Positions 21,259 through 30,812 of a stretch of DNA of 64,000 nucleotides are shown piece by piece (within the stretch, counting starts at the first letter, position 1; each line of letters opens with the position of its first letter). The DNA lies in NCBI GenBank assembly GCA_002049545.1, contig LLYT01000002.1, positions 1 through 64,000 of the forward strand, in the 5' to 3' direction. Position numbers and translations under genes: made by a program. Origin of the DNA: Deltaproteobacteria bacterium tcs-42. Lineage in GTDB: Bacteria > Desulfobacterota > Desulfuromonadia > Desulfuromonadales > Geopsychrobacteraceae. The notes beneath the pieces were generated by a model. It was not told the origin of the DNA. It did not search any database and saw only the letters and a program-made list of their open reading frames with translations.

Positions 21259-22278
21259 TTACTTAGCTGCATTGCGAGCAGCGTCAAGCCAGCCGTTCCA
21301 TTTGCCCTGGTTGGCTTTGATCCACTCCTGAGCGTGGCGTTCAATATCTTCCTGAGATTTTTCACCATCTTGCATTTTGGTGTTCTGTGCGTTGATATCG
21401 CCCAGAGCCAGGTTGAAATCTTTGAAGAATTGATGAGCCGCTGGATTTTCCTGGAGAAACTTCTTGTTGGCGACAACCTGAATATCACTGACCACGAAAC
21501 CGGCCTTCAGCGGATCGCTGACAGCACCTTCAATGCCACTGACGGTCATGAGGTCCAAACCGGGCTTCTGGGACTCGAGCGGTTTGATCTCAGGAACATT
21601 GATCCACATGACATCCTTGCCCGGCTTGAGCTTGCCGATGGTCCAGTTCGGTGCCCAGGTATAGAAGAAGATCGGATCACCAGAGTTGTAGCGGGCCAGA
21701 GTATCGGCCATACTGGCGGAGTAACCGGCCTTGATCGGATTGATAAAGTCGTCCAGATCATAGACATCGAAGTGATGGGTGATGACTTTCTCACAGCCCC
21801 AACCCGGAGGGCAGGCAGTCAGATCTGCTTTGCCATCGCCATTCGAATCAAAAGCTTTCATCACCTCGGGACGTTTGAAATCGTCGAGGGACTTGATGTT
21901 GTACTTTTCGACCTCTTTTTTCGACACCAGGTAGCCTTGCAGACCACCGGCTTTAGCGACGTAACCGACAACGTCAACCCGCTCTTCAGAACGCTTCGGC
22001 ATCTGGCTGGTGTGATTCGGGAACCAGCCATTGGTCCAGTAGTCGACATCACCGAGCATAACCGACTGGTAAAAGAGCGGGTTCTGCAGCTCTTTCGGCT
22101 CTTCAACTTCGTAGCCGAGTTCTGTCAGGCCGGCACGAACCAGAGCTTCCTGGAAATAACCGGTATTCCAGGTTGCGCGGGCGGGCTTGACTTCAACCCC
22201 TTTTCCCGGCAGGTGACCGTCGGCAAATGCCGGCATGGTCAGAGCGAGCATCAGAATTGTTAATAAAGCACGTTTCAT
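21259..22278 (-). CDS. proX: Glycine betaine/proline ABC transporter substrate-binding protein
   Basis: Signal peptide MKRALLTILMLALTMPAFA; GKGVEVKPARATWNTGYFQEALV; last gene of proVWX order. Confidence 0.9.
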   Translation of the reverse strand: MKRALLTILMLALTMPAFADGHLPGKGVEVKPARATWNTGYFQEALVRAGLTELGYEVEEPKELQNPLFYQSVMLGDVDYWTNGWFPNHTSQMPKRSEERVDVVGYVAKAGGLQGYLVSKKEVEKYNIKSLDDFKRPEVMKAFDSNGDGKADLTACPPGWGCEKVITHHFDVYDLDDFINPIKAGYSASMADTLARYNSGDPIFFYTWAPNWTIGKLKPGKDVMWINVPEIKPLESQKPGLDLMTVSGIEGAVSDPLKAGFVVSDIQVVANKKFLQENPAAHQFFKDFNLALGDINAQNTKMQDGEKSQEDIERHAQEWIKANQGKWNGWLDAARNAAK

Positions 22279-22363
22279 GTTTCTCTCCTTTTGTTAGTAA
22301 AGTTTGGGTTAACAGTGTACAGATAAATTCTGTGGCACATTTCTTCTACTTACTTTGCAAATG

Positions 22364-23203
22364 CTACTTCTTTGCAAAACTCTGGGTGATGCGGTCAAGC
22401 ATCATCGCCAGCAGTACGATAGCCAGGCCACCGATGGTAGCGAGACCAATTTCAAGGGTATTCAGCCCCTGGACAACCGGGTTACCGAGACCTCCGGCAC
22501 CGATCAGGGCAGCAATAACAACCATCGACAAAGCCATCATCAGAGTTTGATTGAGGCCGGCCATGATTGACGGCAATGCTAACGGAAATTGTACCTTACG
22601 CAGCACCTGCCAGGGGGTTGCACCAAAGGCCAGGGCGGCTTCGATCAGCTCCGGATGAACCTGACGGATCCCGAGGCTGGTCAAGCGCACGATCGGCGGC
22701 AAGGCAAAAATAATGGTCGCCAGTATTCCCGAAACGGTCCCGATACTGAACAACATGACCACCGGAACCAGATAAACAAAGGGTGGGATGGTCTGCATGG
22801 CGTCAAGTGCCGGCCTCAGGAACACCTCAAAACGGTCGCTGCGTCCCGCCATGATACCCAGCGGTATCCCGGCCAGGGCGCAGAAGAACACCGAACTGAC
22901 CACCATGGCCAGGGTGGTCATCGTATCGTCCCAGAGCCCCAGGTAGCCCACCAGAACCAGGGTCACAAAGGTAAACGCGGCAACCCCTTTACCGGCATAG
23001 CGCAAGGCGACGGCAATAAAGATCAGGATCACAACAAGCGGCGGCAGGGAGGTGAAAATCCACTCAAAGCCTTTGAGACAGAGATCAATCGGCGCTTTGA
23101 TCGCCTGGAAAATATCACGGTAATTGAAGACCAGCCAGTCAACAAAGGCCTGAACCCACTCGTCGAGCGGGATTAATTGTTTATCAAAACTCAGAAAATT
23201 CAT
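22364..23203 (-). CDS. proW: Glycine betaine/proline ABC transporter permease
   Basis: GIMAGRSDRFEVFLRPALDAMQTIPPFVYLVPVVMLF. Confidence 0.93.
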   Translation of the reverse strand: MNFLSFDKQLIPLDEWVQAFVDWLVFNYRDIFQAIKAPIDLCLKGFEWIFTSLPPLVVILIFIAVALRYAGKGVAAFTFVTLVLVGYLGLWDDTMTTLAMVVSSVFFCALAGIPLGIMAGRSDRFEVFLRPALDAMQTIPPFVYLVPVVMLFSIGTVSGILATIIFALPPIVRLTSLGIRQVHPELIEAALAFGATPWQVLRKVQFPLALPSIMAGLNQTLMMALSMVVIAALIGAGGLGNPVVQGLNTLEIGLATIGGLAIVLLAMMLDRITQSFAKK

Positions 23204-23206
23204 TGG

Positions 23207-24454
23207 TTATTTCGCTCCATCAGTTTCAAGTTCGGTTGCATCGATTTCTTCTATTTTATTGCGGTGCAGGGTTTTCAGGAACAGGTTCTTTGAAATCGCT
23301 CCCAGATATTTTCCATTGTCATCGAGAATCGCCAGCGGCCAGGGGTGCCCGGCAACCTTCGGCAGGACATCCTGGAGTGATTCGTCTTTATGGGCCACTT
23401 CAACCCCCTCCAGATAGGCACTCGGAATGAGTTGCGGGCCATCGTCATGCTCAAGCAGGTCGCGCAATGAATCGATGGAGACGATCCCTTTGAAAATCTG
23501 CTCGCTGTCGAGGACATAGGCATAATCACGATCGTTTTTAATCAGCCGCTGAAGTCCGGCGCGGGGGTTTTTGCCATCGGTAATCGGTATGGTCACATGG
23601 GACGCTGTGGCGATATCGCCGGCACTGAGAATATTGGTCGGATCGACGCCGCGGAAAAAGGCCCGCACATAATCGTCGGCCGGGTTCTGCAGGATATCCT
23701 CGGGGGTGCCAACCTGAACCACCCGTCCCCCTTCCATGATCGCGATCCGGTCGCCAATGCGCATCGCTTCATCGAGATCATGGGAAATAAAAACGATCGT
23801 CCTTTTGGCTTTGGACTGCAATTTCAGCAGCTCGTCCTGCATCTCGGTGCGGATCAAAGGATCAAGGGCTGAAAAAGCTTCGTCCATCAGCAGGATATCG
23901 GGATCGACGGCCAGTCCACGGGCCAGCCCGACCCGTTGTTGCATCCCCCCCGAGAGCTCATTCGGCATACTCCCTGCCATGGCATCCAGACCAACCTGTT
24001 CCAATGCCTGAAGGGCCCGCTTTTCACGGCTCTCTTTATCGACACCGTCGAGCTCAAGGCCGAATGAGGCATTCTCTATAACCGTCATATGCGGCATTAA
24101 AGCAAATGACTGAAAAACCATACTCAGCTTGTCACGCCGGACTTTGACCAGCTGGTCATCATCCATCGAGGTGATATCTTCACCATCAATCAACACCTGC
24201 CCGGCGGTTGGTTCAATCAAACGGTTAAGCATCCGGACCATGGTTGATTTGCCTGATCCCGACAGGCCCATGATGACAAATATTTCGCCGGTGTTAATTT
24301 CAAAACTGGCGTCCTGAACACCTACGGTTGTGTCGGTCTTTTCGAAGATGGCATTTTTATCGAGGCCTTCATCGAGAAGCTCCATCGCTGTTTTCGGATG
24401 GGGGCCGAAAATTTTATACAGGTTTTTGACTTCTATTTTAACGCTATCTGACAT
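23207..24454 (-). CDS. proV: Glycine betaine/proline ABC transporter ATP-binding protein with CBS region
   Basis: [40 protein letters not shown]. Confidence 0.94.
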   Translation of the reverse strand: MSDSVKIEVKNLYKIFGPHPKTAMELLDEGLDKNAIFEKTDTTVGVQDASFEINTGEIFVIMGLSGSGKSTMVRMLNRLIEPTAGQVLIDGEDITSMDDDQLVKVRRDKLSMVFQSFALMPHMTVIENASFGLELDGVDKESREKRALQALEQVGLDAMAGSMPNELSGGMQQRVGLARGLAVDPDILLMDEAFSALDPLIRTEMQDELLKLQSKAKRTIVFISHDLDEAMRIGDRIAIMEGGRVVQVGTPEDILQNPADDYVRAFFRGVDPTNILSAGDIATASHVTIPITDGKNPRAGLQRLIKNDRDYAYVLDSEQIFKGIVSIDSLRDLLEHDDGPQLIPSAYLEGVEVAHKDESLQDVLPKVAGHPWPLAILDDNGKYLGAISKNLFLKTLHRNKIEEIDATELETDGAK

Positions 24455-24692
24455 CTTTTTTCCTTAATTATTATTTATAGACACAAAGACTTGACCAATA
24501 ACTCGCGAACCTGAACGGAACACGGAAATCGGTTAAAAGAACAAACCACTAAGGGGCACAAACATCTATTTTAACGCTATCTGACATTTTCTCTCCTTGA
24601 ATAATAGTATAGATACAAAAACTTAACCGACAACTCACGAAGCTGAAAAGCACACGGAAACCAGTTAAGAGAACAAGACACTTAGGGCCACA
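24432..24692. repeat. ~133-bp diverged tandem duplication covering the proV start and leader
   Basis: tctattttaacgctatctgacat at 24432 recurs at 24565, followed by parallel sequence up to ctaaggggcaca / cttagggccaca. Confidence 0.8.
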
Positions 24693-24969
24693 GCCGGAAG
24701 CGAACAATAATATGGGGTGAGATCTGCTATTAGCAGCGTCCCTGAAACTTATTTAGTTTTTGAAAAGACAGAGCGACCCGCGACCCGGTAATGCGGGAAC
24801 CACAGAACCAAGCGCAACTCTGATTGAGAAGAAAATCTGCGAAGCAACACGCGGGGTGAAGTTCTTGTCGATTTTCCTGCGGGGCAAGGCCGAAACACCC
24901 TGGCGGGTGCTGCCTAGTACTCGACTACCATACTAACTTTTACCGGTGATGTCAAATTCATGTCCTGGC

Positions 24970-24993
24970 TGCCGCAACAGCCGTGTTGCGGCA
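24970..24993. terminator. Perfect 10-bp stem hairpin
   Basis: TGCCGCAACA-gccg-TGTTGCGGCA. Confidence 0.45.
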
Positions 24994-25129
24994 ATTTAAG
25001 CATATAAGTAGAGATTCGACTCTTCAACAATCATCTCCCCGAGAAAAATTTGCAGACAACTTGCTGTACTTCTGCTATTTTATCCATCGTTCATTAAGTG
25101 GAAACCGAGGCCTCAGTGACGGAGGGATC

Positions 25130-26278
25130 ATGAGCAATAAAGATTTTATTGCTGAGACACGCTATCAGCTTGCTGCCGAACAAGGTCATGCCGAAGCTCA
25201 ATTCAACTATGCGCACATGTGCGAAACCGGCGACGGTGCCGTTCAGGACTATCACGAAGCGGCACGCTGGTATAATAAAGCAGCAGATCAGGGGCATATT
25301 CAAGCTCAACTGGCTCTAGGTTATCTATATGAACAGGGAAAAGGCGTTCAGCACGACGATACCAAAGCGGTCTACTGGTACCGTAAAGCAGCTGAGCAGG
25401 GTCACGCCACCGCTCAATACAATCTCGGAGTTATGCTCGCCTTCGGTCTGGGGATTAATTCTGATCATAAAAAAGCGCTCGCCTGGTGCCAGAAAGCCGC
25501 GGAGCAAAACCATGTCGAAGCTCAATACACTCTGGGGATGATGTTTTCCTCTGGTGAAGGGATAAAACAAGACGAGCAGGAGGCCATCAAGTGGTACCGA
25601 CTTGCGGCTCAACAGGGACATGCTGACGCCCAGTTCAATCTCGGGGTGATGTACGCTTTTGGCCAGGGGGTCGAGCGGGATGCCGTTCAGGCCGCTAAAT
25701 GGTGCCGTATGGCCGCTGAACAGGGGCACGTCGATGCGCAGCACAACCTCGGCTTTATGTATGCAAAGGGAGAAGGGGTCGAAATCGATCCCTTTGCAGC
25801 GGTCGACTGGTATCGGCTCGCCGCCGCACAGGGAGACATTGATGCCCAGTACAATCTTGGCAGTATGTACATCAATGGCACAGATATTCCACAAGACTAC
25901 GATGAAGCTCGCCATTGGTGGACACGCGCCGCTGAGCAGGGAAATGCTGCCGCCCAGTACAATCTGGGAGTACTATATGTGTTTGGCTATGGCGTTATAA
26001 AAAGCGATACCGAAGCGGTCAAATGGTGGAGTAAAGCTGTAGAGCAGGGCTATACCGATGCCCAGTACAATCTGGGCGGGATGTATGCACTCGGGCGAGG
26101 AGTCCCCAGGGATCATGTCAAAGCCTATATCTGGCTGAGTCTGCCGGCGGAAAAAGGGCATCAAGATGCACAAAAAGCCCTTGAATCACTGGAGAACAAA
26201 ATGTCTCCGGCACAAATTGAAACGGCACAGCAAGACGCAAAAAGAGTTTGTCAGAGGTTGGAAAAAAATATTGGTTAA
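25130..26278 (+). CDS. Sel1-repeat protein
   Basis: ~10 repeats of AQYNLGxMYxxGxGVxxDxxxAxxWxxxAAEQGxxx; GGAGGgatcATG start. Confidence 0.9.
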   Translation: MSNKDFIAETRYQLAAEQGHAEAQFNYAHMCETGDGAVQDYHEAARWYNKAADQGHIQAQLALGYLYEQGKGVQHDDTKAVYWYRKAAEQGHATAQYNLGVMLAFGLGINSDHKKALAWCQKAAEQNHVEAQYTLGMMFSSGEGIKQDEQEAIKWYRLAAQQGHADAQFNLGVMYAFGQGVERDAVQAAKWCRMAAEQGHVDAQHNLGFMYAKGEGVEIDPFAAVDWYRLAAAQGDIDAQYNLGSMYINGTDIPQDYDEARHWWTRAAEQGNAAAQYNLGVLYVFGYGVIKSDTEAVKWWSKAVEQGYTDAQYNLGGMYALGRGVPRDHVKAYIWLSLPAEKGHQDAQKALESLENKMSPAQIETAQQDAKRVCQRLEKNIG

Positions 26279-26335
26279 ACATCAGGGGTCGACGAAATCC
26301 ACCGCCCCCGCCCCCTGATGTTTATGGTATCGAAT

Positions 26336-27301
26336 TTATTGCCGGCCATTAATTCCCAGAAATCCATCCATCATTTCAACCAGGTAAGGGATCTGCGGCT
26401 TCGTTGCATAGCCGTCGGCACCGACTTGATCACATTTAATGGCCATCTGTTCATTGATCAATGAAGAGAACATGACAACCTTCATATCTCGCAATACCGG
26501 ATCGTCCTTGATTTTTTTACACAAAGTCAATCCATCCATCTTGGGCATTTCTATGTCAGAAATCAACAGGTTCAACAGGCTACCAAGTGGCTCCCCATCA
26601 ATAACCCGTTGTCTGATCGCCTGAATGTGTTCATAACATTGCTGACCATCAACAAAAACTTCCAGATTTTTATAGTTTGAATCGGTCAGGACTTTTTTGA
26701 TTCCATTCCGGATTAAAGCTGAATCCTCGGCCAATATCAGCTTCATCTTTTCCCGCGTATGCGGCAATTTTTCCTGCATATCGGCAGCATGGAGATTTGC
26801 CTCATAATCGAGGTCAGCTTCGGAATCAAACTCGGCAACGATGTGCTCCAGATCAACAATCAGAATTTCACGTTCTTCAATATTGACACTCCCGGTAAAA
26901 CGGGGCCGATGCCGGTCTATGAAGCTGGCCATCGGCTGAATGTCCTCCCAGGAAACCCGATGGATCTGATTGACCCCATCGACCTTGAAACCATTGATTC
27001 GATCGTTAAACTCACAGACCAGTACCACCTGTCGTACCCCTGCGTCCGAATCTTCCTTTTTTCGGGTAACATGTGATTTCAGATCGAACAGAGGAATGGT
27101 TTTACCACGCAGCAACAGAGTCCCGAGCATCCCCTCCCCACTCCCGGGGACAACAGTCAATGCTTCCTGATCAAAAGTAATAATTTCCTTGAGCTTATGG
27201 ACATTGATGCCAAAAGGCTGTGTCCCGAGATAGAATTCAATGATCTCCATTTCATTGGTTCCGGACTCAAGAAGTATATCCTGCTTCTGATAATCATTCA
27301 T
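26336..27301 (-). CDS. cheV: Chemotaxis protein CheV (CheW domain + receiver domain)
   Basis: MEIIEFYLGTQPFGINVHKLKEI CheW-like; LILAEDSALIRNGIKKVL...ISDIEMPKMDGLTLC receiver. Confidence 0.88.
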   Translation of the reverse strand: MNDYQKQDILLESGTNEMEIIEFYLGTQPFGINVHKLKEIITFDQEALTVVPGSGEGMLGTLLLRGKTIPLFDLKSHVTRKKEDSDAGVRQVVLVCEFNDRINGFKVDGVNQIHRVSWEDIQPMASFIDRHRPRFTGSVNIEEREILIVDLEHIVAEFDSEADLDYEANLHAADMQEKLPHTREKMKLILAEDSALIRNGIKKVLTDSNYKNLEVFVDGQQCYEHIQAIRQRVIDGEPLGSLLNLLISDIEMPKMDGLTLCKKIKDDPVLRDMKVVMFSSLINEQMAIKCDQVGADGYATKPQIPYLVEMMDGFLGINGRQ

Positions 27302-27380
27302 CGATAAACCTTTCAGTCGGCATAAATTATCCACTCATTGATGGCGTCGCAAAAAGCCCGCCTGCGCCGTTACGCTGTTT

Positions 27381-27433
27381 TTTTTCAGGATCTCGACATA
27401 CTATATTATTATGTATGCCCTCGCCCTGAAAAA
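27381..27433. repeat. Imperfect palindromic intergenic repeat
   Basis: TTTTTCAGG...CATAC...GTATG...CCTGAAAAA. Confidence 0.5.
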
Positions 27434-27634
27434 CCACCAGCCTTGCAGGACGAAATTTTTGGTTACCATCCCATGAGGCTTGGCGAAAGCATCAATAATT
27501 TATGATTTGACCATCTTAATCATATTATGTCAATATATAAACTCACTTTTTTCTCCACTGTAATATTTTTTAGTGTATAATAGGTCATTAAATTTAACTT
27601 ACAGTTCAGCAGAAATTCGGCAATGAGGTTCCTG

Positions 27635-28732
27635 ATGACAGATATGGCACAATCACATTATCAACTGGGCATGAATTACTTTCGCGGCAAAGGGGTGGAA
27701 AAATCTTTTGCCGAAGCGATGAAATGGTTTCGACTTGCAGCTCAACACCGGCATGCCAAGGCAATTTTCATGCTAGGCCGGATGTATGATAAAGGGACCG
27801 GAACCTCAGAGAACCCGGTTGAAGCGGCAAAATACTATCAGCAGGCGGCAGAACTCGGATATCCACAAGCCCAAAATGTCCTCGGGCAAATCTATATCAA
27901 AGGTCGCGGCGTTCCCGCAGATTATGACCAGGCACTCCACTGGTTTCGCAAAGCGGCCGATCAGAATTTTGCCGATGCGCAATACAATCTCGGGCTGATG
28001 TATGCCAAAGGACATGGCGTCCCGAAAGACTTTGTCGAAGCCAGGCGCTGGTGGGGAATGGCTGCCGAACAGGGAAATCCCAAAGTTCAGTTTACCCTTG
28101 GACATATGTATCTGGTTGGAAAAGGGGTTAAGAAAAATTATTCCAAAGCGCGGCAATGGTTACGCCAGTCAGCCGAACAGGGATTACCCACAGCTCAGTA
28201 CCATCTGGGGATGATGTATGCCAGAGGAACCGGCGTTCTGCAAAGTTATACGGAAGCGCGCATCTGGCTCCAAAAAGCTGCCGAACAAAATTATCTCGAT
28301 GCCATTTACAACCTGGGAAAACTCCTGACCTCCGGAAGCGAAGAGGTCCGTGATCCCGCATCGGCAATTGTTCTACTTAAACAGGCCGCGACCCGCGGAC
28401 ACCAACGGGCTCAAGTCGTGCTGGGGCACAATTTCGCCAAAGGGATTGGCACAGAGCAGGATCTACAACTCGCCTACCATTGGTGGCTGGAAGCGGCCAA
28501 TAGAGGAAATGCCGATGCCCAGTACAATCTGGGGGTGATGTACCTTAACGGGAAAGGAATCAAAAAGGACGCCGTTGCCGGAAAAAAATGGCTCACCGAT
28601 GCGGCCGATCAAGGACACACCAAAGCTCAATACTGCCTTGGAATTATGTACTCAACCGGCACAGGTGTTCCACAGGACATGGATGAAGCTTTCCGCTGGA
28701 AAGAAGCGGCTGAATTCTGGGAATCGCTATAA
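27635..28732 (+). CDS. Sel1-repeat protein
   Basis: Repeats such as AQYNLGLMYAKGHGVPKDFVEARRWWGMAAEQGN. Confidence 0.9.
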   Translation: MTDMAQSHYQLGMNYFRGKGVEKSFAEAMKWFRLAAQHRHAKAIFMLGRMYDKGTGTSENPVEAAKYYQQAAELGYPQAQNVLGQIYIKGRGVPADYDQALHWFRKAADQNFADAQYNLGLMYAKGHGVPKDFVEARRWWGMAAEQGNPKVQFTLGHMYLVGKGVKKNYSKARQWLRQSAEQGLPTAQYHLGMMYARGTGVLQSYTEARIWLQKAAEQNYLDAIYNLGKLLTSGSEEVRDPASAIVLLKQAATRGHQRAQVVLGHNFAKGIGTEQDLQLAYHWWLEAANRGNADAQYNLGVMYLNGKGIKKDAVAGKKWLTDAADQGHTKAQYCLGIMYSTGTGVPQDMDEAFRWKEAAEFWESL

Positions 28733-28836
28733 ACCCTGTCCATCCAGATTCGCTTTGGCCAATCACATAGGGAACTGCCGTCGGCTGTTATATTCTTCAA
28801 TAAATAATTATTCCCTATTGCATAGTTAATGCTTTT

Positions 28837-30579
28837 ATGCATAATATCTGCATGCATACCGATACACAGACCATTCAACTACAAGCTCTCGCTGACGCAA
28901 CCGCACGGATCATGGTCGTCATTGACCCAAACGGCTCTATCACCCTGCTCAGCAAGTTGGCTCAAGAGCGGCTCAACATCCGCACCGGGACCTCTCTTAA
29001 AGCAGAACTCCCCGGATTCTGGCGTCAGGTCAGTAAAATTCTCGACGGTTCACTCGCCAGCTGTGAAATCCCCCTGCAAATCGCCAATCGTGAATATCTG
29101 GTCGGAGTCAATCCATTTATTGTCGACGGCCAGACCCGTGCAGCTGTCTGCATTCTGGTTGACGAATCCCAGCTTGACACCATGGCCCGGGGGCTCCCCT
29201 CATTTCAGACCCTTTCTCGCGAGCTGGACACAATTATCGACTCATCATACGACGGCCTTTTTGTCTGTGATGCCAATGCCAATGTCATTCGCATGAACCC
29301 TGCGTCGGAGAAAATACACGCCCTGGCGGCCACAGAAATTATTGGACAAAACATGCGCGATCTGACCGACGCCGGGTTCATTGATCGCTCTGCCGCACTC
29401 GAGGCCAGCATCAGTAAAAAACGGGTCACCCTGCTACAGAACAAAGATGGCCGTAAACTTATTTCCATTGCAACTCCGGTTTTTGACGAACAGGACAAAT
29501 TGATCAGGATTGTGGTCAGTGAACGGGACAGTACCGAGATAGACAATCTCCAGCATGAACTGGAGAAACAGGAAGCGATTAAAGATGGTTTTCGTAACCA
29601 GATGCTGGCCATGCAGCAGGCCGACCTGGAGTCCCAACAGATCATCGCCCGCAGCCCGGAGATGGTTCGCGCCCTGCAACAATCGATCAAAGTTGCCAAA
29701 GCAGACTCTTCGGTCCTGATTCTGGGCGAGACCGGCGTGGGCAAAGGGCTGATTGCCGACCTGATCCACAAAAACTCACCACGAGAAGAGCAGCCATTGA
29801 TCAAAATCAACTGCGGCGCAATCCCCGAATCACTCATTGAAGCAGAACTGTTTGGCTATGAAAAAGGGGCTTTCACCGGCGCACTCACCAGTGGCAAACC
29901 AGGTCATTTTGAGCTGGCGGACAAGGGGACCCTGTTTCTTGATGAGGTCGCCGAGCTCCCCCTCCCCGCACAGGTCAAACTGCTGAGATTCCTTGAAGAT
30001 GGTCGCATTACCCGCCTCGGTGAGACCAAAAGCAGGACCGTTAATGTTCGGGTTCTGGCGGCCACGCATCAGGATCTGGAAAAAATAGTTGAACGGGGGG
30101 AGTTTCGCCTCGACCTTTATTATCGCCTCAATGTTATCCCCATCCAGATGCCAGCTTTACGTGAACGCTACGATTGCATTATCCCGCTGATCAAGCACTA
30201 TATTGAAATCTTCAGCAAACAGACCGATTCCCATAAACGCCTGACCCGAGCCGCCCTGGATGCCATGACCGCCTACCCCTACCCCGGGAATGTGCGCGAG
30301 CTGAAGAATATCTGTGAACGCCTGGTGGTCATGGCAGAAACTGAACTGATCGACCTCCCCGATCTACCCATACAGATCACATCCCACACTCAGGAGAAAC
30401 AATTCCCCGTCGACCAACTGATCCCCGGGATGTCTCTACAACAAACCCTTGACCAGGTTGAGAAAGACCTCCTCAACAAAGCCCTGCAGCAATTTAATAA
30501 TCAGACCGAAATTGCTGAAGCCCTGAATGTCAATCAGTCAACAATTGCCAGGAAAATTAAAAAACATGGACTGACCTGA
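28837..30579 (+). CDS. Sigma-54-dependent transcriptional activator with PAS domains
   Basis: GETGVGKGLIADLIH; ELFGYEKGAFTGA; GTLFLDEVAELP; C-terminal Fis-like HTH. Confidence 0.93.
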   Translation: MHNICMHTDTQTIQLQALADATARIMVVIDPNGSITLLSKLAQERLNIRTGTSLKAELPGFWRQVSKILDGSLASCEIPLQIANREYLVGVNPFIVDGQTRAAVCILVDESQLDTMARGLPSFQTLSRELDTIIDSSYDGLFVCDANANVIRMNPASEKIHALAATEIIGQNMRDLTDAGFIDRSAALEASISKKRVTLLQNKDGRKLISIATPVFDEQDKLIRIVVSERDSTEIDNLQHELEKQEAIKDGFRNQMLAMQQADLESQQIIARSPEMVRALQQSIKVAKADSSVLILGETGVGKGLIADLIHKNSPREEQPLIKINCGAIPESLIEAELFGYEKGAFTGALTSGKPGHFELADKGTLFLDEVAELPLPAQVKLLRFLEDGRITRLGETKSRTVNVRVLAATHQDLEKIVERGEFRLDLYYRLNVIPIQMPALRERYDCIIPLIKHYIEIFSKQTDSHKRLTRAALDAMTAYPYPGNVRELKNICERLVVMAETELIDLPDLPIQITSHTQEKQFPVDQLIPGMSLQQTLDQVEKDLLNKALQQFNNQTEIAEALNVNQSTIARKIKKHGLT

Positions 30580-30734
30580 CACCCGGTTCTATGCAATTTC
30601 GCATAAAAAAACGCTCACAGCACACACCTCATATCCCAAAAAACACCAACTAAAAATTTCATGAAAAAAATAACTTCCATAAAAACATACAGTTAACCAT
30701 CAAATATAATTGTTATTGCTTGTAAAACAGAGTT

Positions 30735-30750
30735 TGGCATCCTGATTGCT
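30735..30750 (+). promoter_or_regulatory. Candidate sigma-54 promoter
   Basis: TGGCAT-cctga-TTGCT; GG/GC spacing matches TGGCAC-N5-TTGC; 63 bp before the P5C dehydrogenase ATG. Confidence 0.75.
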
Positions 30751-30812
30751 TAATGTAGCCCCGTGTCAGCAAACAACATTCATGGACCAATTCATAAACA
30801 AGGAGTAATTCA

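Noticed and set aside
21334-22263. 309-aa + strand ORF antisense to proX
   Set aside because: Shadow ORF: the minus strand encodes a full, recognisable ProX with signal peptide; the + frame has no family resemblance.
22589-23176. 195-aa + strand ORF opposite proW
   Set aside because: Composition typical of the reverse complement of a membrane protein gene.
24693-24995. c-di-AMP (ydaO) riboswitch for the betaine transporter
   Set aside because: I could not find the conserved ydaO core on the minus strand.
25130-26278. Regular ~108-bp periodicity resembling a repeat array
   Set aside because: Explained by 36-aa Sel1 protein repeats; not CRISPR.
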